A DNA stretch of 64,000 nucleotides. Source: Cystobasidiopsis lactophilus (taxonomy: Eukaryota > Basidiomycota > Agaricostilbomycetes > Agaricostilbales > Chionosphaeraceae). The notes beneath the pieces are model-generated. The model ran no database searches, was not told the origin of the DNA, and saw only the letters and a program-made list of their open reading frames with translations. The stretch is taken from positions 2,714,508-2,778,507 of the forward strand of contig BCIO01000005.1 in the NCBI GenBank assembly GCA_001599975.1, given 5' to 3'. Positions 41,223 to 54,288 of the stretch are shown piece after piece (position 1 is the stretch's first letter; each line of letters opens with the position of its first letter). The translations under genes were made by a program, and so were the position numbers.

Positions 41223-44200
41223 ATGGCCCGTGGCGGCAGAGGGAATGGCAACTTTGTCAGAAGTGAGTACTGCTGGAGCATCCTGAGCGAGCTCTAAGCC
41301 GATGGCGCGCAGACAACAACTCGCGAGGGCGCGGAGGAGGAGGTTCATTTAGAGGCAACTTTCGAGGACGCGGCAGAGGCACCTGGAGGGGCAAGAGCGG
41401 CGCCGCGAACGACAAGGCAACGCTGGTGACCGACGATGGTACCTTGCTGCAGTCCCAGCTCGAGGAAGAGGCCCTCCGGAACACGGTCGACGAGCAGCTT
41501 GGGTTTGGCAGATTTCAAGAGGGTGCGCTTGCCTCTTTGCGTCTCGCTTTGGACTTCAGCTGACGTTCCGATGGTCTGACAGGTCCTACCAAATGCGGCT
41601 GGTTGGTCAATATGCACGCGGTAAGCCTCGGGTTCGCTCAAGACAGCCGGAGAGGACTTGTTTAATTTACTTGGAGCAGACGATTGTGCGCGACGACGCG
41701 TTTCCTAATGGACGAGCCGCTGTGGACTACTACTTCATCGAAGAGGACGGCAAGCTGTTCAAGTCCACCCTGCTCTACGAGCCCTACTTCTTCCTGGTGT
41801 GCAAGGTGCGTTCGGATTACTCGAATGTTTTGCCCAGCCCTAACTTGTCTCCCTACGCGCCGCACAGAAAGGCGCAGAGCATCAAGTCGAAGAATGGCTA
41901 CAGAGGCGTTTTGAAGGCACACTCTTGCGGATAGAGCGGAAACGGAAAGAGGATCTGAAGATGGTGCGTGCCACCCCCGATCTTACGTTGATATCGCTCT
42001 GACACGCTACTGCCGGTGCACCACAGCCCAATCACTTGCTAGGCTATCGGAGGACTGTCTTGCAGCTTTTCTTCAGGAACATGAACGACTTCTTCCAGGT
42101 CCGGAGAGAAGTCTTGCCCATCGTCACCAAAAATCAGGCCAACCTAGACGCCGTGGACGCTTATGCGGAAGTGGTCGGCAACGGAGCACAAGACGATGCA
42201 GATCGGGACCGGATGGACATCGACTTTGGGGACGAGGAGTCGCAGGCCTTCGTGCCGCAAGCTGCTCGGCTTGGCGGACAATCTCAGCTGGCCTCAGATT
42301 TCTTAATAGACATCAGGGAGTATGATGTGCCCTACTGCCTGCGAGTGGCCATCGACAAAGGTGTGTCCTCACCTAACTGCCGCTGCCTGACGAACCTTCG
42401 CTAAATTGTCCCGCCCGACAGACATCCGAGTCGGTCTCTGGTACAATGTTTCAACCACAAATGGCGACATCTCTATGGCTTGCATCACGGAAAGGGTGGA
42501 ACGTAACGATCCGGTCGTGCTGGCCTTCGATATCGAAACGACAAAAGCGCCCCTCAAGTTCCCAGATCAAGCCGTGGACCAGATCATGATGATCTCGTAC
42601 ATGATTGACGGCCAGGTCAGTTTGCTCATCTCAAGGTGGGCCACTGAGCCGTGGCTGACGGGAGCGAACAGGGCTATCTGATCACCAACCGCGAAATCGT
42701 CAGCGAAGACATCGACGACTTTGAGTACACGCCCAAGCCAGAGTACGAAGGCCCCTTCACCATCTTCAACGAGGCGTCCGAGCTAGACCTGCTCAAGCGC
42801 TTCTTCGAGCACTGGCGAGAGGTCCGCCCGACCGTCGTCGCAACTTACAACGGCGATCTCTTTGATTTCCCTTTCGTGGACGCGCGGACGAAGGTGCACG
42901 GCTTGAACTTGAAGGCTGAGATTGGTTTTGGGCCGAACTCGGAAGGGGACTACGAGAGCTCCTGCTGCGCTCACATGGACTGCTTCAAGTGCGTTCGATG
43001 TCCCCTCCGACCGATTTCCCGGTCTGATTGACTGACTCCTCGAACCGCAGATGGGTGAAGCGCGACTCGTATCTTCCCCAAGGCAGTCAAGGTCTGAAGG
43101 CAGTCACCACGGCCAAACTCGGCTACAACCCGGACGAGCTGGATCCAGAGCTGATGACACCCTATGCCATCGAGCAGCCGCACATTCTGGCGCAGTACTC
43201 GGTATCCGACGCTGTTGCCACCTACTACCTCTACATGAAATATGTCCACCCTTTCAGTGAGCCCCTTTGATCTGAAGTCGTCTTCTAGGGCCTGACGGGC
43301 TGGCATTCAGTCTTCTCACTCTGTAACATCATCCCGCTCAACCCCGACGAAGTGCTCCGGAAGGGCTCTGGAACACTCTGCGAAACGTTGCTCATGGCAA
43401 GTTTCACGCTCGCCAATCCAGGTCGTGCCAGTCTAACCGCGATCCTGCACTCAGGTCGAAGCTTACCGAGCCACTATCTTGATGCCAAACCGTCACGTCG
43501 AACCGCATGGCAATATGTACGAAGGCCATCTGCTCGAATCTGAGACCTACGTGGGCGGGCACGTCGAAGCCCTGGAGGCCGGCATTTTTCGCAGCGACAT
43601 CGCCACCGACTTCAAGATGGTGCCTGCCGCTCTGTCCAAGCTCATCGAAGAGCTTGATTCCGCCCTCAAGTTTGCCATTGTCGAAGAGAACAAGATCGAG
43701 CTGGACGCTGTCGAGAATTACGACGAGGTCCGGCAAGAAATTTTGGCAAAGCTCGAGAGCTTGCGAGACACGCCTCTCATCCAAGACAAGCCGCTCATTT
43801 ACCATCTCGACGTCGCAGCCATGTACCCCAACATCATGTTGTCCAATCGGCTCCAGCCTGACTCCGTGGTGTCGGAGGCCATGTGCGCCGCGTGCGACTA
43901 CAACAGACCGGGGAAGTCGTGCGACCGACGGATGGAGTGGGCTTGGAGAGGCGAGTACTTTCCGGCCAAGTTGGACGAGTTCAAGATGGTCCGCAACGCG
44001 CTCGAATCCGAGAGCTTCCCACCCAAATGGCCCGGGCGGCCAGAGCGCCGCTTTGTCGACTTGGCGCCTGCCGAACAGACCTCTATCCTTCACAAGCGCC
44101 TTGGCGACTACTCTCGCAAAGTGTACAAGCGCACTCACGACACCAAGATTGTTGAGAAGGAAGCTATCATCTGCCAGCGCGAGAACCCGTTCTACATCGA

Positions 44201-47200
44201 CACTGTCCGCGCCTTCAGAGATCGTCGTTACACCTACAAAGGGCTGCTCAAGGACTGGAAGCGCAACTTGGACCAAGCTGGCAATCTCACCGAGTCGACG
44301 GAGGCCAAGAAGATGATCGTGCTTTACGACTCGCTGCAGCTGGCGCACAAGTGCATCTTGAACTCTTTCTACGGCTACGTCATGCGAAAGGGAGCGCGGT
44401 GGCATTCGATGGAAATGGCAGGCATCACTTGCTTGACCGGTGCGCGCATCATCCAAGTCGCGCGGCAGCTCGTTGAGCAAATTGGTCGCCCTCTCGAGCT
44501 GGACACGGACGGTATCTGGTGCATGCTGCCCGCCACCTTCCCCGACAACTTCTCATTCAGCCTCAAAAGCGGCAAGAAGCTGCACCTCAGCTACCCCTGC
44601 ACCATGCTCAACCATCTGGTCCATGGGCAGTTCACGAACCACCAGTATCACACCCTCTCAGACCCGGCGCGTGGCACCTACTCAATCTCAAGCGAGAACT
44701 CCATCTTCTTCGAGCTTGATGGCCCCTATCGAGCCATGATTCTGCCGTCGAGCAAAGAAGAGGACAAGCTGTTGAAGAAGCGCTATGCTGTCTTTAACGA
44801 GGACGGCTCATTGGCCGAGCTGAAGGGCTTCGAGGTCAAGCGAAGAGGCGAGCTCCAGCTCATCAAGATCTTTCAGTCCACCATCTTCGAGCATTTCCTC
44901 GAGGGCACCAACCTTACCGAGTGCTACGCAGCGGTCGCAAGCGTGGCCGACAAGTGGCTGGACGTGTTGATGTCGCACGCGGTATCACTGCCTGACGAAG
45001 AGTTGGTCGAACTCATCGCAGAGAACCGGTCCATGTCGAAGACGTTGTCCGAGTACGCTGGCCAAAAGTCGACTTCTATCAGCACCGCCAAGCGTCTGGC
45101 CGAGTTCTTGGGCGAGCAGATGGTCAAGGACAAAGGCCTGGCTTGCAAGTTCATCATCTCGGCCAAGCCGCATGGAGCACCGGTTACCGAGCGCGCCATC
45201 CCCGTCGCCATCTTCACGGCCGACCTCGAGACCAGGAAGATCTTCCTTCGCAAGTGGCTCAAGGACCAAGGCCTCACGACGTTTGACCTGCGTGACATCT
45301 TGGACTGGAGCTACTACATCGAGCGGCTAGGGTCCGTTATCCAGAAGGTGCGCTTCGTATCTTCCCATTTTCAACCAAGAGATCTCTCATCAATTTACCA
45401 GCTCATCACCATTCCGGCCGCTTTGCAAAAGGTGCCAAACCCCGTCCCGCGCATCCACCATCCAGATTGGCTTGCTCGGCGCGTGGCCAATCTCGCCGAC
45501 AAGTTCAAGCAGCACAAGCTCGCCGACATGTTTGCTGCCCAGAAGCAGACCACCGCTGCGCGCGTCGAAGCAGGCTTGTCTGCTGTGGAAGAGAAGGCCT
45601 ATGTGACCATCGGCCACGCAAAGCCGCCCAAGCCCAAGAAAGCGAGCGCCGCCGCCACCGCTCGCGACCTCGAGACATTGCCTACTGGCCCCCCGCCAGA
45701 CCCGGCCAAGGACTACGTTGCCTGGATCGCTTACCAGAAGCCCTTCTGGCGCCAAAAGCGACGCGAGTTCGCTCAGCTCAAGGCCGCCGGCCACGCCATC
45801 GGGTCCAACCGTGGCTTGCTCAGCTCCATGATGCGCCTGCAAACCACCGACTTCTCCAACTCGACCTGGGAAGTCGTTCAGCTTAGCGAAGTATCCAGCC
45901 GGCCTGGCGAGTTCCGCTTGTGGCTCCTCATCCGCGACACGCTGCAGTCTGTCCGCCTTCGGGTGCCGCGCCACTTCTACCTCAACTTGAAGGAGATACC
46001 GGCCGACTATGACTGGCCAGAGAGCTGCATCGTCGAAGAAATCTCGCGCACTTTGCCGAGAGGGCAAAAGTCGCTCAACTTGGTGCGGGTCAGCTTGCCC
46101 GAGCCGGCCTTTCTTGAAGAAGGCGTCGCCTATGCGGATCTCCTGAACCGACCGGAGATTGACGGCATCTACGAGCTTCAGCTTCCCCTTCTGGTGCGAG
46201 GGCTGATGGCGATCGGCAAGGAGTGCGTGCCAGTGGGCAGCTCTGGCTTAGCATACGGCTTGGACAAAGGCTTCGACCTCACTGACCTCAAGCGTCCAAC
46301 AGTCGTCTTATCGAGACGTCGGTACTTGGATGGCGGTCGCGGCTGCTCTTTCGCCTACCTCTACCACGCCAACGCCGAGTCTCGCCACTTCATTGCACTC
46401 GTCACCCCGACCGGCAAGACCAGAGTCTGGATTGTGGAGCGCGGTTCAAACCGAGAAGCGCCCAATCTCGAGAAGCACTACGCTGAGCAGCTTGCTTCCG
46501 TCCGCGCCAAGGGCGTGGCCGCCTTTGACATCAAGACCGGCAAGGGAACCTTCAACTACCCTTCCGCCCTCAAAGTCGAAACCACCTTTCACGCCACTGA
46601 AGACTTTGCTTTTCGTTCGGTCACCCGCGAGCTCAACGCTCTGGCTAACCAGAAGGCTGGCCCGACCGTCCTTGTGGCGTATTCGCCAGCCAACCGTGAC
46701 TTCCTCGAGGACCGCCTTGCTGGCGCCATGGGCTCCTTCCCGCTCCTCTGCGTTGGCGCCCGATCCAACGACAACGACTTTCCCGCCCTCGGCTGGCGCC
46801 TGCCCGCCGGCAAGCGCTTCGTCGCACACTTCCTGCGCGCATCAGCCCACCTCAAAAAGGTCATGGATATGGCCGATTCTTTCGACCTGCCGCTGTGCAA
46901 CTTCCCGTCAGACGAAGCGACCTGGTGTGCGGACATCGACTTTGCTCGCAGGGTCGCCAAGGCCGACGGCGTCCTTTGGTGGAGCGCGTCCAGCAAGCCG
47001 GATTTGGCCGGCAAGGAGCTCGACTCTACGACCGCTGGCCTCGAAGAAAGCCCTCCTGACATTTCGCGCGCGGGCGTGTACTCCAATGCGAGCTTGGAAG
47101 TCGAATTGCGCGACCTTTGTGTCGACGCCATTCTTCAATCGGCCCTTGTGTACGAGCTGGAAGGCACCTCAGCTGGTGGCATCGGCATTGGCGAGGCGTC

Positions 47201-48955
47201 GCACAACCTGGACGAGTACGCCAAGGGCGAGGATGGCAAGCTCAAGGAGGAGATGATTTTGGGCAACATGGTCCTGCCGGCGGCCACTTTCGCGCATCTA
47301 CGCACCATGGTCAAAGGCTGGTGGCACGAGTCTGGCCGGCCAGGCGCACTTGGCATGCCGTCGCGGAAGGTCTTGGATCACCTTTGTGCGCTTCGTCCCT
47401 CATCCAAACAGATCGGCCACATGCTAAGCGCTTCACGCAGGGAGGTGGCTCTCGAGCCCCAGCGCCAACATGTACGATCCTGCGATCTATAAGTTTGTGC
47501 TGGGTTTGATGCGCAAGACGTGAGTTCCGTTCCTGCGTTCGGAAGCGAGCGAAGCCTCATGATCCCTTAGATTTTCGCAATTGGTCGCCGAGTTCCGGCG
47601 CTTGGGTGCGGATGTCATCCATGGCAACTTTGGCCGGCTGTAAGAGAGCGCTCACTGTGTGTACTTGCCGCAGTCGCTCACGTTAGTACAGATTCCTCAT
47701 GACGGGCAAACCCACCCCCAACATGGCCTACGCCTATGCAAATTACGGTGGGTCGTGCGCCCAAAAGGTTACATTTGCTTTGTACTAAGGCAAGAGCGCA
47801 GTGGTGTCCTCGATCAACGCGCGAGACCTCTTCAAGTACATTTCGCTCGAGATCTCGCAATATTGGGACATTCTGCTTTGGATGGATTCGTCCAACTTTG
47901 GCGGCATCACCTGTGCAGACCCTCTTTTCGAAGAGCTGCCGACTACCACCAACGCAGAACGCGAGGCCGTGTTCCAGATCGACATGAACTGGAACATCGC
48001 CAGCTTCTTGCCGCCCGCCATCCGCAATGCCTTCACCAACGCCGTGTTCACGTTCATCGCTGGCATCCGCGCTGCTAAGCAAGATTCCTTGGAGGCCTAC
48101 CGCTCACCGCTCCGCGTCCTGCAAAACACCTTGCAGTCGCAACAGGCCGACCCCACCAAGGTCCAGCAAACCGATCTGCTCAAAGACTTCATCCAGCACA
48201 AGCTCACACGCCACTTGTTGAAGATGCTGCAAGATCTGCAGCAGCAGCACGCAATAGACGCTCCGGACGAAGAGGCCCGGCAAGAGTGGGACTTTCCCAA
48301 CCTGCCCGGCAAGTGGGTCAACATGCAGACACCCATTCTCGAGGGCATCAAGTTCATCTGTGCCGTCTTGGCCCTCTCAAAAGAGCAAGCGACGGAAGTG
48401 GGTGTGCTGAGGCGGAATCTGCTGGACATGATCAACGTCAGAGAGTGAGTGGCGGCGCGCTTCTTAAAACGCCTCGCTCCCCAACCTAATATTCTATAAA
48501 CTCTCCACAGATTTTCGGCCGCTGCGATGTTCCGGAACCCGGCCATGCCTTTCCGCTTGGACTTGGTGTGCCAGCACTGCACCACCGTCCGGACCTTTGA
48601 CCTCACCCGCGATTCCGACTTGACGATTCCGCTGCCCGCTGGCCACAAGCGCCACTTCCTCTGCCCCCGTTGCGGCAACTCGCACGACCCTGCCGTCATC
48701 GAGGCCCATCTCATCGACACAGTGACGCGCAATCTGACCAACTTCCAGGTCTCCGACCTCAAGTGCGAACGGTGCAAGTCGATCAAGACCGACTCACTCT
48801 CGCTCTGGTGCGAGTGCTCGGGCGGCTTTCAGGCCGCTTTGACCGAGCAGCGCCAGGACGCCATCAAGAAGCTGGACATCACCCTGGGCATTGCCCGGTG
48901 GTTCGAGTTCGAAAGCCTGACCGACACTTGCCAATGGCTCAAGAGTCGCCTGTAA
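41223..48955 (+). CDS. POL2: DNA polymerase epsilon catalytic subunit A
   Basis: Leading-strand replicative polymerase with proofreading. Start [13 protein letters not shown] at 41,223, then an Arg/Gly-rich N-terminus. Exonuclease motifs: Exo [17 protein letters not shown] (about 42.5 kb), Exo [19 protein letters not shown], Exo [22 protein letters not shown]. Polymerase motifs: [54 protein letters not shown] (about 44.5 kb). A long exon (43.48-45.35 kb) continues after a 54-base intron into the inactive second polymerase half. At the C-terminus are the zinc-finger ligands CQHC...CPRCGN and the second cluster CERC...CEC, needed for binding DPB2. It ends WLKSRL with TAA at 48,953-48,955. All catalytic carboxylates are present. 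Full length, about 2,200-2,300 residues. Motif A has AAMYPN where SMYPN is usual. Confidence 0.96.
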
Positions 48956-49119
48956 AACAACCTCATGTACATATATGTCTCGGCCCCCAAAATAGGAAGC
49001 ATGGGACGTTCCCAACCAGCCTTCTGCTCATCACTTAGCATGTTCTAGTCCTCGAACGAACGTCTGTAGCATTGAAATGCATCTAGCATCTAAACAGAAC
49101 TGCTTTTGGCATCCCGTTT

Positions 49120-51534
49120 CTAGTCAATGTTGATGATGTTGGAGTCCTCCTCGTCCGAGTCGTCCAACAAGATGGCCCCGGACGCGTCGATCTTGGCCTT
49201 TTTCATCTCCTTTTGAGCCTCGACCTGGTCCAACTCGGCGTCGTCGGCCGTGCGCTTCTTGCCGACGACTGAGAGCGGCGCCGGCTTTTCCTCCTCGGGC
49301 TGGATGGGCGGGGCGGCTTTCTTTGGCACGCTGGGGATCTTGCCCGGGATGTTGTATGAGCCTTCCGATCCAGCTGGGAGGCTATGCATGCCCATGTATT
49401 CTCAGCGTTCCGCAACTTGGAAAGTCGCAAATGTAATGGGAGCAGCGCACCTGGACACGATGAAGACGACGGATTCCAAATCGCCCTCCTCGTCGTTGAC
49501 GGTGATCAACGTGCCTTCCTTCAAGCCGACCGTCTCGAACGCGCTATCCTTGTTGTCCTCAAAGTCGGGGTCGAAGATGATGCGGCTGCCCTCGACCAGG
49601 CTGACGTCGCCTTCGAAGCCGACTTTCTCCTGCGCGACCTCGGCGACAAACTGGCCAACGGTGAGCTTGGAGATGTCGACGAGGATGGGCACATAAGGGG
49701 TCCGGCAAACGGCGCAGGCCGGGTTGGGCTTGGCCAGATCGGTGGTGGACACGGCCTTTTCGGGCGTCCGGCTGACCCAGACCATGGTGCACTCTTTCCA
49801 CGCGTCCTTGAGCACTTTAAGGCATTGCAAGACCAGGATGCCGGCCACGATGGCGTTGGTGGTGGCGATGGCGGGGATGATGTTGCCGGCCATTTCTGTG
49901 ATGCCGAGATTACGAGGTAAGACCCAGCCACAGCCTTTTTGATCTTAAGTTGGGACGGCACTCACGCTTGACGTCGAACCGGGTCTTCTTGAGGATGTCA
50001 AAGATGTGCGCTCGCAAGTTGGCGGCGGCGGTGGCAAAGTCGAGCGCGTCGTCGTCGTCTTTGTCCCAGTCCAAGGTGCCCTCGTTGGGTATGCGGGCGG
50101 TCAGGTTCTTCAAGCTGGTCAAAAACAGGTTGAACGAGTCGACGACGGTGAGCTCCCTCTGGTCCTTGATGCCAGCCGTGGTGCCGTTGGTCGAGGTGGA
50201 GGCGGTCGAGTTGGCTTCTTGGGAGAGCTCGGCGTGGGACAAGGGCTTGGGAGGCTTGCGGTGCTTCCACATGTCCTCCATGGTCAGCAGGCGCTCAATG
50301 TCCTTCTTGAAGACCTGTTCAAAGACAGGTCATCACATTTCTTTGCGAAATAAGGAAGAGCAGGTCCGAACCTTGTCGAAGACTCTCTGGCCAGCGTCGG
50401 GCGAAGCGAGCGTCTGTCGGATATCCTTGATGGCTTGGGCTTCCTTTCGCAACTCGTCCAGTTCTTCGGCTGTGCGTCACAATCCACGTGAGACCATGGA
50501 AATGTCTAATGCAGTAAGGCCACGCGCACCATTTTCGCCATCTTGGGCGGCCTTGTCCAGCTCTGCATCTCCAGTGTCGTCTTCAGGGCCAAACAATTGG
50601 CTGTGCGTTCAAAGGCGACCTCGCAATCAGCGCCTTCCTGAGGCTGATTGAGATGAGGCCGCAACAGACGCACGGAAAGAGGTAGCTCTTGGCCCAGACG
50701 ATGCAGTGGATAGGGGTGGACGGGGTGGAGCGGATGGTGCAGACAGCAAAGCCTTTGGGGACCGGCTTGCCCGTGCAGTCGTAGCACTCCACCGTGTCCT
50801 GTTCAATTTGGCCCCTCCGTCAGCTCCCTCTGTCCTCGAAATAGCTAACAGGTGGAAGGCGAATGAACCTTTTTGATGGGCTGCACTTGGCCAGAGTACC
50901 CCGCGGTGCCAGACTCGACCAAGGGCACACCAGCTGCCATGCACATCTTGTTCACATGTCGCCTGGCGTCTGTACCGCCCTCGGTCTGTGAGCTTCTAAA
51001 TCAAGCTCAAGGTGGAGGGAGAGGACGATACCCATGTTGTCGAGGGCGTTGAGGACGATGTCAAAGGTCTGGAAGTAGGCCACATCGAAGCGCGGCTCCT
51101 TGATGTTGGCGTGGATGGCGTTCATGGTGACGAGCTTGGGGTTGAACTGGGAGGCCGTCTCCTTGGCGACGAGCGACTTGGGCCTCTTGACGTGCTCCTT
51201 GCGGAACAGGAACTGCCGGTTCAAGTTGGACAGGTCGATGGTGTCCAGGTCAATCTGTGTCGCAGCCAAAGGCGTCAAACAGTGCTTGGCAGGAGCACAG
51301 GTAAACCGAGGCCACGCACCACCTCGATGTAGCCAAAGCCAACAGTGGCCAGGTTCTTGAGCAGCTCGCACCCAATCCCGCCCGCGCCCACCATCAACAC
51401 TCGAGCCTTGCCCACTTTGTCGAACAGCTCCGGCCCGAGCAGCGCCTTGGCGTACGCACTTTTGGCCCTCTCATATGAGTCTGTGTAACCTCGCGCACTA
51501 AACTTCAAGAAACGCACTAGCGACCGGCAGACAT
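49120..51534 (-). CDS. UBA2: SUMO-activating enzyme E1 subunit 2
   Basis: Catalytic half of the SUMO E1 (partner AOS1), nuclear. First exon MSA joins [20 protein letters not shown], then the ATP loop [60 protein letters not shown], zinc ligands ECYDC, and the catalytic Cys in [23 protein letters not shown]. Then come [20 protein letters not shown], the adenylation-domain end [20 protein letters not shown], the second zinc pair [12 protein letters not shown], and the ubiquitin-fold domain [20 protein letters not shown]. The acidic tail [17 protein letters not shown] has the look of a SUMO-interacting motif. Stop at 49,120-49,122. The start was chosen at 51,532-51,534 because it gives the normal MSA-DSYERAK N-terminus through a GTCGCT donor; this junction is uncertain. 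It overlaps the upstream gene's last codons. Confidence 0.92.
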
Positions 51535-52396
51535 GATGGAAATGGAGCGCGGAAGAGAAGTGCATAAATTAAAACAATGCAAGATGAAATACAAAAAGTA
51601 GTGGGAATGTCCGGAATGTCTATGCAGCAGCAGCCGTTGGCCGCCGAGAGTACGCTGGTAACCGGTCCTCCGCCGACGCGCAGGCGTATGAAGGCAGCAA
51701 CGGAGCTTGGGGCAGAGCCAGCAGTTTCCGCGAGCGCATCCGCTTCACTTCCCTCTCGCTTGAACTGGCTAGCCACTGTTCGGATCTATTGAGGACATAG
51801 ATCAAAGAGATCAAGCAGGGGAAAGAGGCGAACCTGGGTGCACTCCCAAGCTATGTCGCGGATCACTTTGGGCGGCTTGGCCTGGTCCGGGTCGTACAGC
51901 AAGGGTAGCGCCATGGAGACGATGGTGAGCAGCTCCTCGTTGGTGAAGATGTTGGCGATCGACTTGGCCCGCGCGTACTCCAGCCACTTGACCACGTTCA
52001 ACAGCAGGTCTGGTCCATCGTCAGAAAATCAACAAGCCACCTCCGCCCAAGCGATAGCTCACCATATTCCAGCGCCGCCTGTGCTCTGTCATCAGCGCAA
52101 GGTATCTTCAAGAGATGTAAGTGGGACGAATGACGCACCTCCAGCTCTCGCTTCTTGGCCGCAAACGCCTTGGCCGCAGACAAGTCGCCGCCGGACCTCT
52201 TGAACGCCTCTGCCCGACTGCCGCTGGCCACCTTCCACCGCTCCCTCAAGATCAAGCACTCGGACAGCAGTTCGTCCACCCGAGTCAAGGCGGACAGCTC
52301 CAGCCTGCTGCTCGTCGACGCACTGCAAGCCGCTTCCCCGTTTGAGTGCTGGGGATTGCCAGCTCCAAAAGACAGCGTTCGAAATAATGAGGGCAT
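51498..52396 (-). CDS. Hypothetical protein
   Basis: Three exons: MPSLFRTLSFGAGNPQHSNG... with RVDELLSECLILRERWKVAS, SGGDLSAAKAFAAKKRELEV and DDRAQAALEY; then across a GT-AG intron DLLLNVVKWLEYARAKSIAN, IFTNEELLTIVSMALPLLYD and PPKVIRDIAWECTQ; then IRTVASQFKREGSEADALAE and VAAFIRLRVGGGPVTSVL, ending in a hydrophobic stretch CISSCIVLIYALLFRAPF and stop near 51,498. The final exon would overlap the UBA2 start by 37 bases on the same strand, so its C-terminus may be shorter than drawn. Mostly helical; no family recognised. Confidence 0.5.
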
Positions 52397-52918
52397 ATCT
52401 AGTCGTCGTCGTGTAGCATCAAAGTAGTGAAGCCAAAGCCCAAAGCCAAAGGAGATCGTAGAACAATAGACTTCTTCAACACTCGGACCCACCCCACGAA
52501 CAATCGGTCTTTGTTAGGAAATCAACGCCAGCCATTCTGGTGGTGGCTGGCTTAAGGGGCCACGCCTCCTCGCTGTAGGCCTAGCCTGGTCGTGTTACAT
52601 CTTGGCATTGTTTGGAAGCAGCAACGGCGGGAGGAGACGGAGAGACGATGGAAGCACGCGCGCATGCGCGAAAAAGGAGCGAGAAGCGTGACCCCTCGTT
52701 CAATTTCATGGGAGCTCAGTGGGGAGCGCTTTTGGACAACACAAAGCCTTCAAAGGGCCTTCGAGGAAGTAGAAGAGTAAAAGACACAAGCTGGCGCGCC
52801 GTGAACGCAGGAACAGATGATTTCGCACTCTTTGCCACCCGACCTCTTTTGCCGTTGCCTATGAGAAAACTGAGCACATAGCGGCGGTTGAGACGTGAAC
52901 GAGGACATACACTATCAA
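52397..52918. other. Intergenic region of about 0.5 kb
   Basis: Lies between the start of the hypothetical gene and the end of the F-box-like gene, both on the minus strand. The open frames here are short, and I see no repeat or RNA gene. Confidence 0.35.
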
Positions 52919-54049
52919 TCAGAAAGCGGTCCAGCAGGCGAGGGCAGGTCGAGAAGGGAAAGGGTACGAAGCGCTCTCATATCCGGCGTCATTCAAGTAA
53001 CCCTGAAAGTGGAGAGTGTGGAGAGCTGGAAGGAAGGTGGGAGACTGAAACTGGAGCGATAGGCAATCCCACAACGTCTTCGAGTTCCTTTCCTGCCAGT
53101 CACATGTCTTCAGGTGGATCTCTTGAAGGCTGGAAGGCAAGCACTCCAGAAAATTATTGATGTCCGCCTCGTCTTGGTCGCATGAACATAAACCACTGAT
53201 GATGAGCGTTTTGAGTGAGGTGCACGCCTTCAGATCTGTCCATTGTACCGCGAGGTCAAGGTCGTCAAAGGTGACAAGGTGCAGATGCTCCAAATTGGGA
53301 CCGACAGCGGGACCGACAGCGGATATCATGTCTGAGACCTCGGAGCCCGATGCGTAAAGAGAGCGCATGGACGACGTGAAGAGGGGCGACTCGGCGAAGC
53401 TGAAATTGTCGCTGGACATGCTGATCAGACGGAGGCTGCAGATCTTGGGGCGGAACGGCGGCAGGTCTGGGGTCGAGACTGTTGCAAAGTGTACATTGGA
53501 GAGCGTGAGCGCTTCGACAGCAGGCGTGGCAGCTAGAAAGCGATCGATGGAACCCGTGTCGAGGTCCGCGGCATCGAGGGTCAGGGCCTTAAGCTGGGCG
53601 AGCTTAGCATCCTGCTAAGTTGTTGAGCTGAGACTTGAGTGTCGCGGCATATGGCTTACCTGCGCAAGGCGGGCCAAATGCCAGAGGGAGCTATGATAGA
53701 GGGCCAAAGACTCCAAATTCTCGCATTCGGAAAGCAGCTTAACCACGCCAGATTCCGCACTGTGGTAAAAATCTGACGGGGCAATGTCGTCGGAGCTCTC
53801 TCTGCCACACACAGAGACCTCGAGCGAGCGAATCAACCGAGCAGGGCTCCAATCCGCGCCGGCGACCAGGCCTCTCAACCCTTCTATCGCGCTTTTGCTG
53901 AAGAGGCACACGCTTCGGAGAGTGCGCGATCGTATATCGCGAAGGAGAGCGGAGCACAGAAAGCCCTCGAGGCCTTGGAGTGTGCTTTCCTCGCTCAAGC
54001 TGATGATTTGAGCCAGAATCTCCCACGGGAGGGCGGGTTGCAATGACAT
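52919..54049 (-). CDS. F-box-like protein with leucine-rich repeats
   Basis: Begins MSLQPALPWEILAQIISLSE, a typical degenerate fungal F-box (LPWEIL at residues 7-12), which would bind SKP1 in an SCF-type ubiquitin ligase. A run of irregular leucine-rich repeats follows: LSECENLESLALYHSSLWHL, LAQLKALTLDAADLD, TPAVEALTLSNVHF, LKACTSLKTLIISGLCSCDQ, LPSSLQEIHLKTCDW, LPALHTLHFQGYLNDAG. One 50-base intron (about 53,610-53,660, donor GTAAGC) joins ...LARLAQ to DAKLAQ.... The stop is near 52,919. Proteins of this type expand and diverge quickly in fungi, so the target is unknown. Confidence 0.65.
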
Positions 54050-54288
54050 GTGGCTAGTGATGGACTGGAGCTTGGTATACGAGGATGTCAAGCACTGGGC
54101 GAGGGCGGTCGCACGAACTGGCGTCGTGGTGCAGGTCACAAAGGCGCATGGCGGCCTCAGAGTCGTTTGGGGTTCACGAGTCGTGGGCATAACACGACCC
54201 CTCTTCGTTGCCTTCATTGGAGGACCATCTTTCTAAGTCGCGCAAAAAAGCGAAACCCAGTCGGCCAGATTGCCATTGCAAGCGTCTC

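Noticed and set aside
43404-44480. A 358-codon open frame on the strand opposite POL2
   Set aside because: It lies wholly antisense to the polymerase domain of POL2, has no recognisable domain, and is the usual mirror frame of GC-rich coding sequence.
46330-47256. A 308-codon open frame in another frame of the POL2 C-terminal half
   Set aside because: Ser/Pro/Ala-rich shadow of the real frame, which carries the conserved polymerase epsilon sequence.
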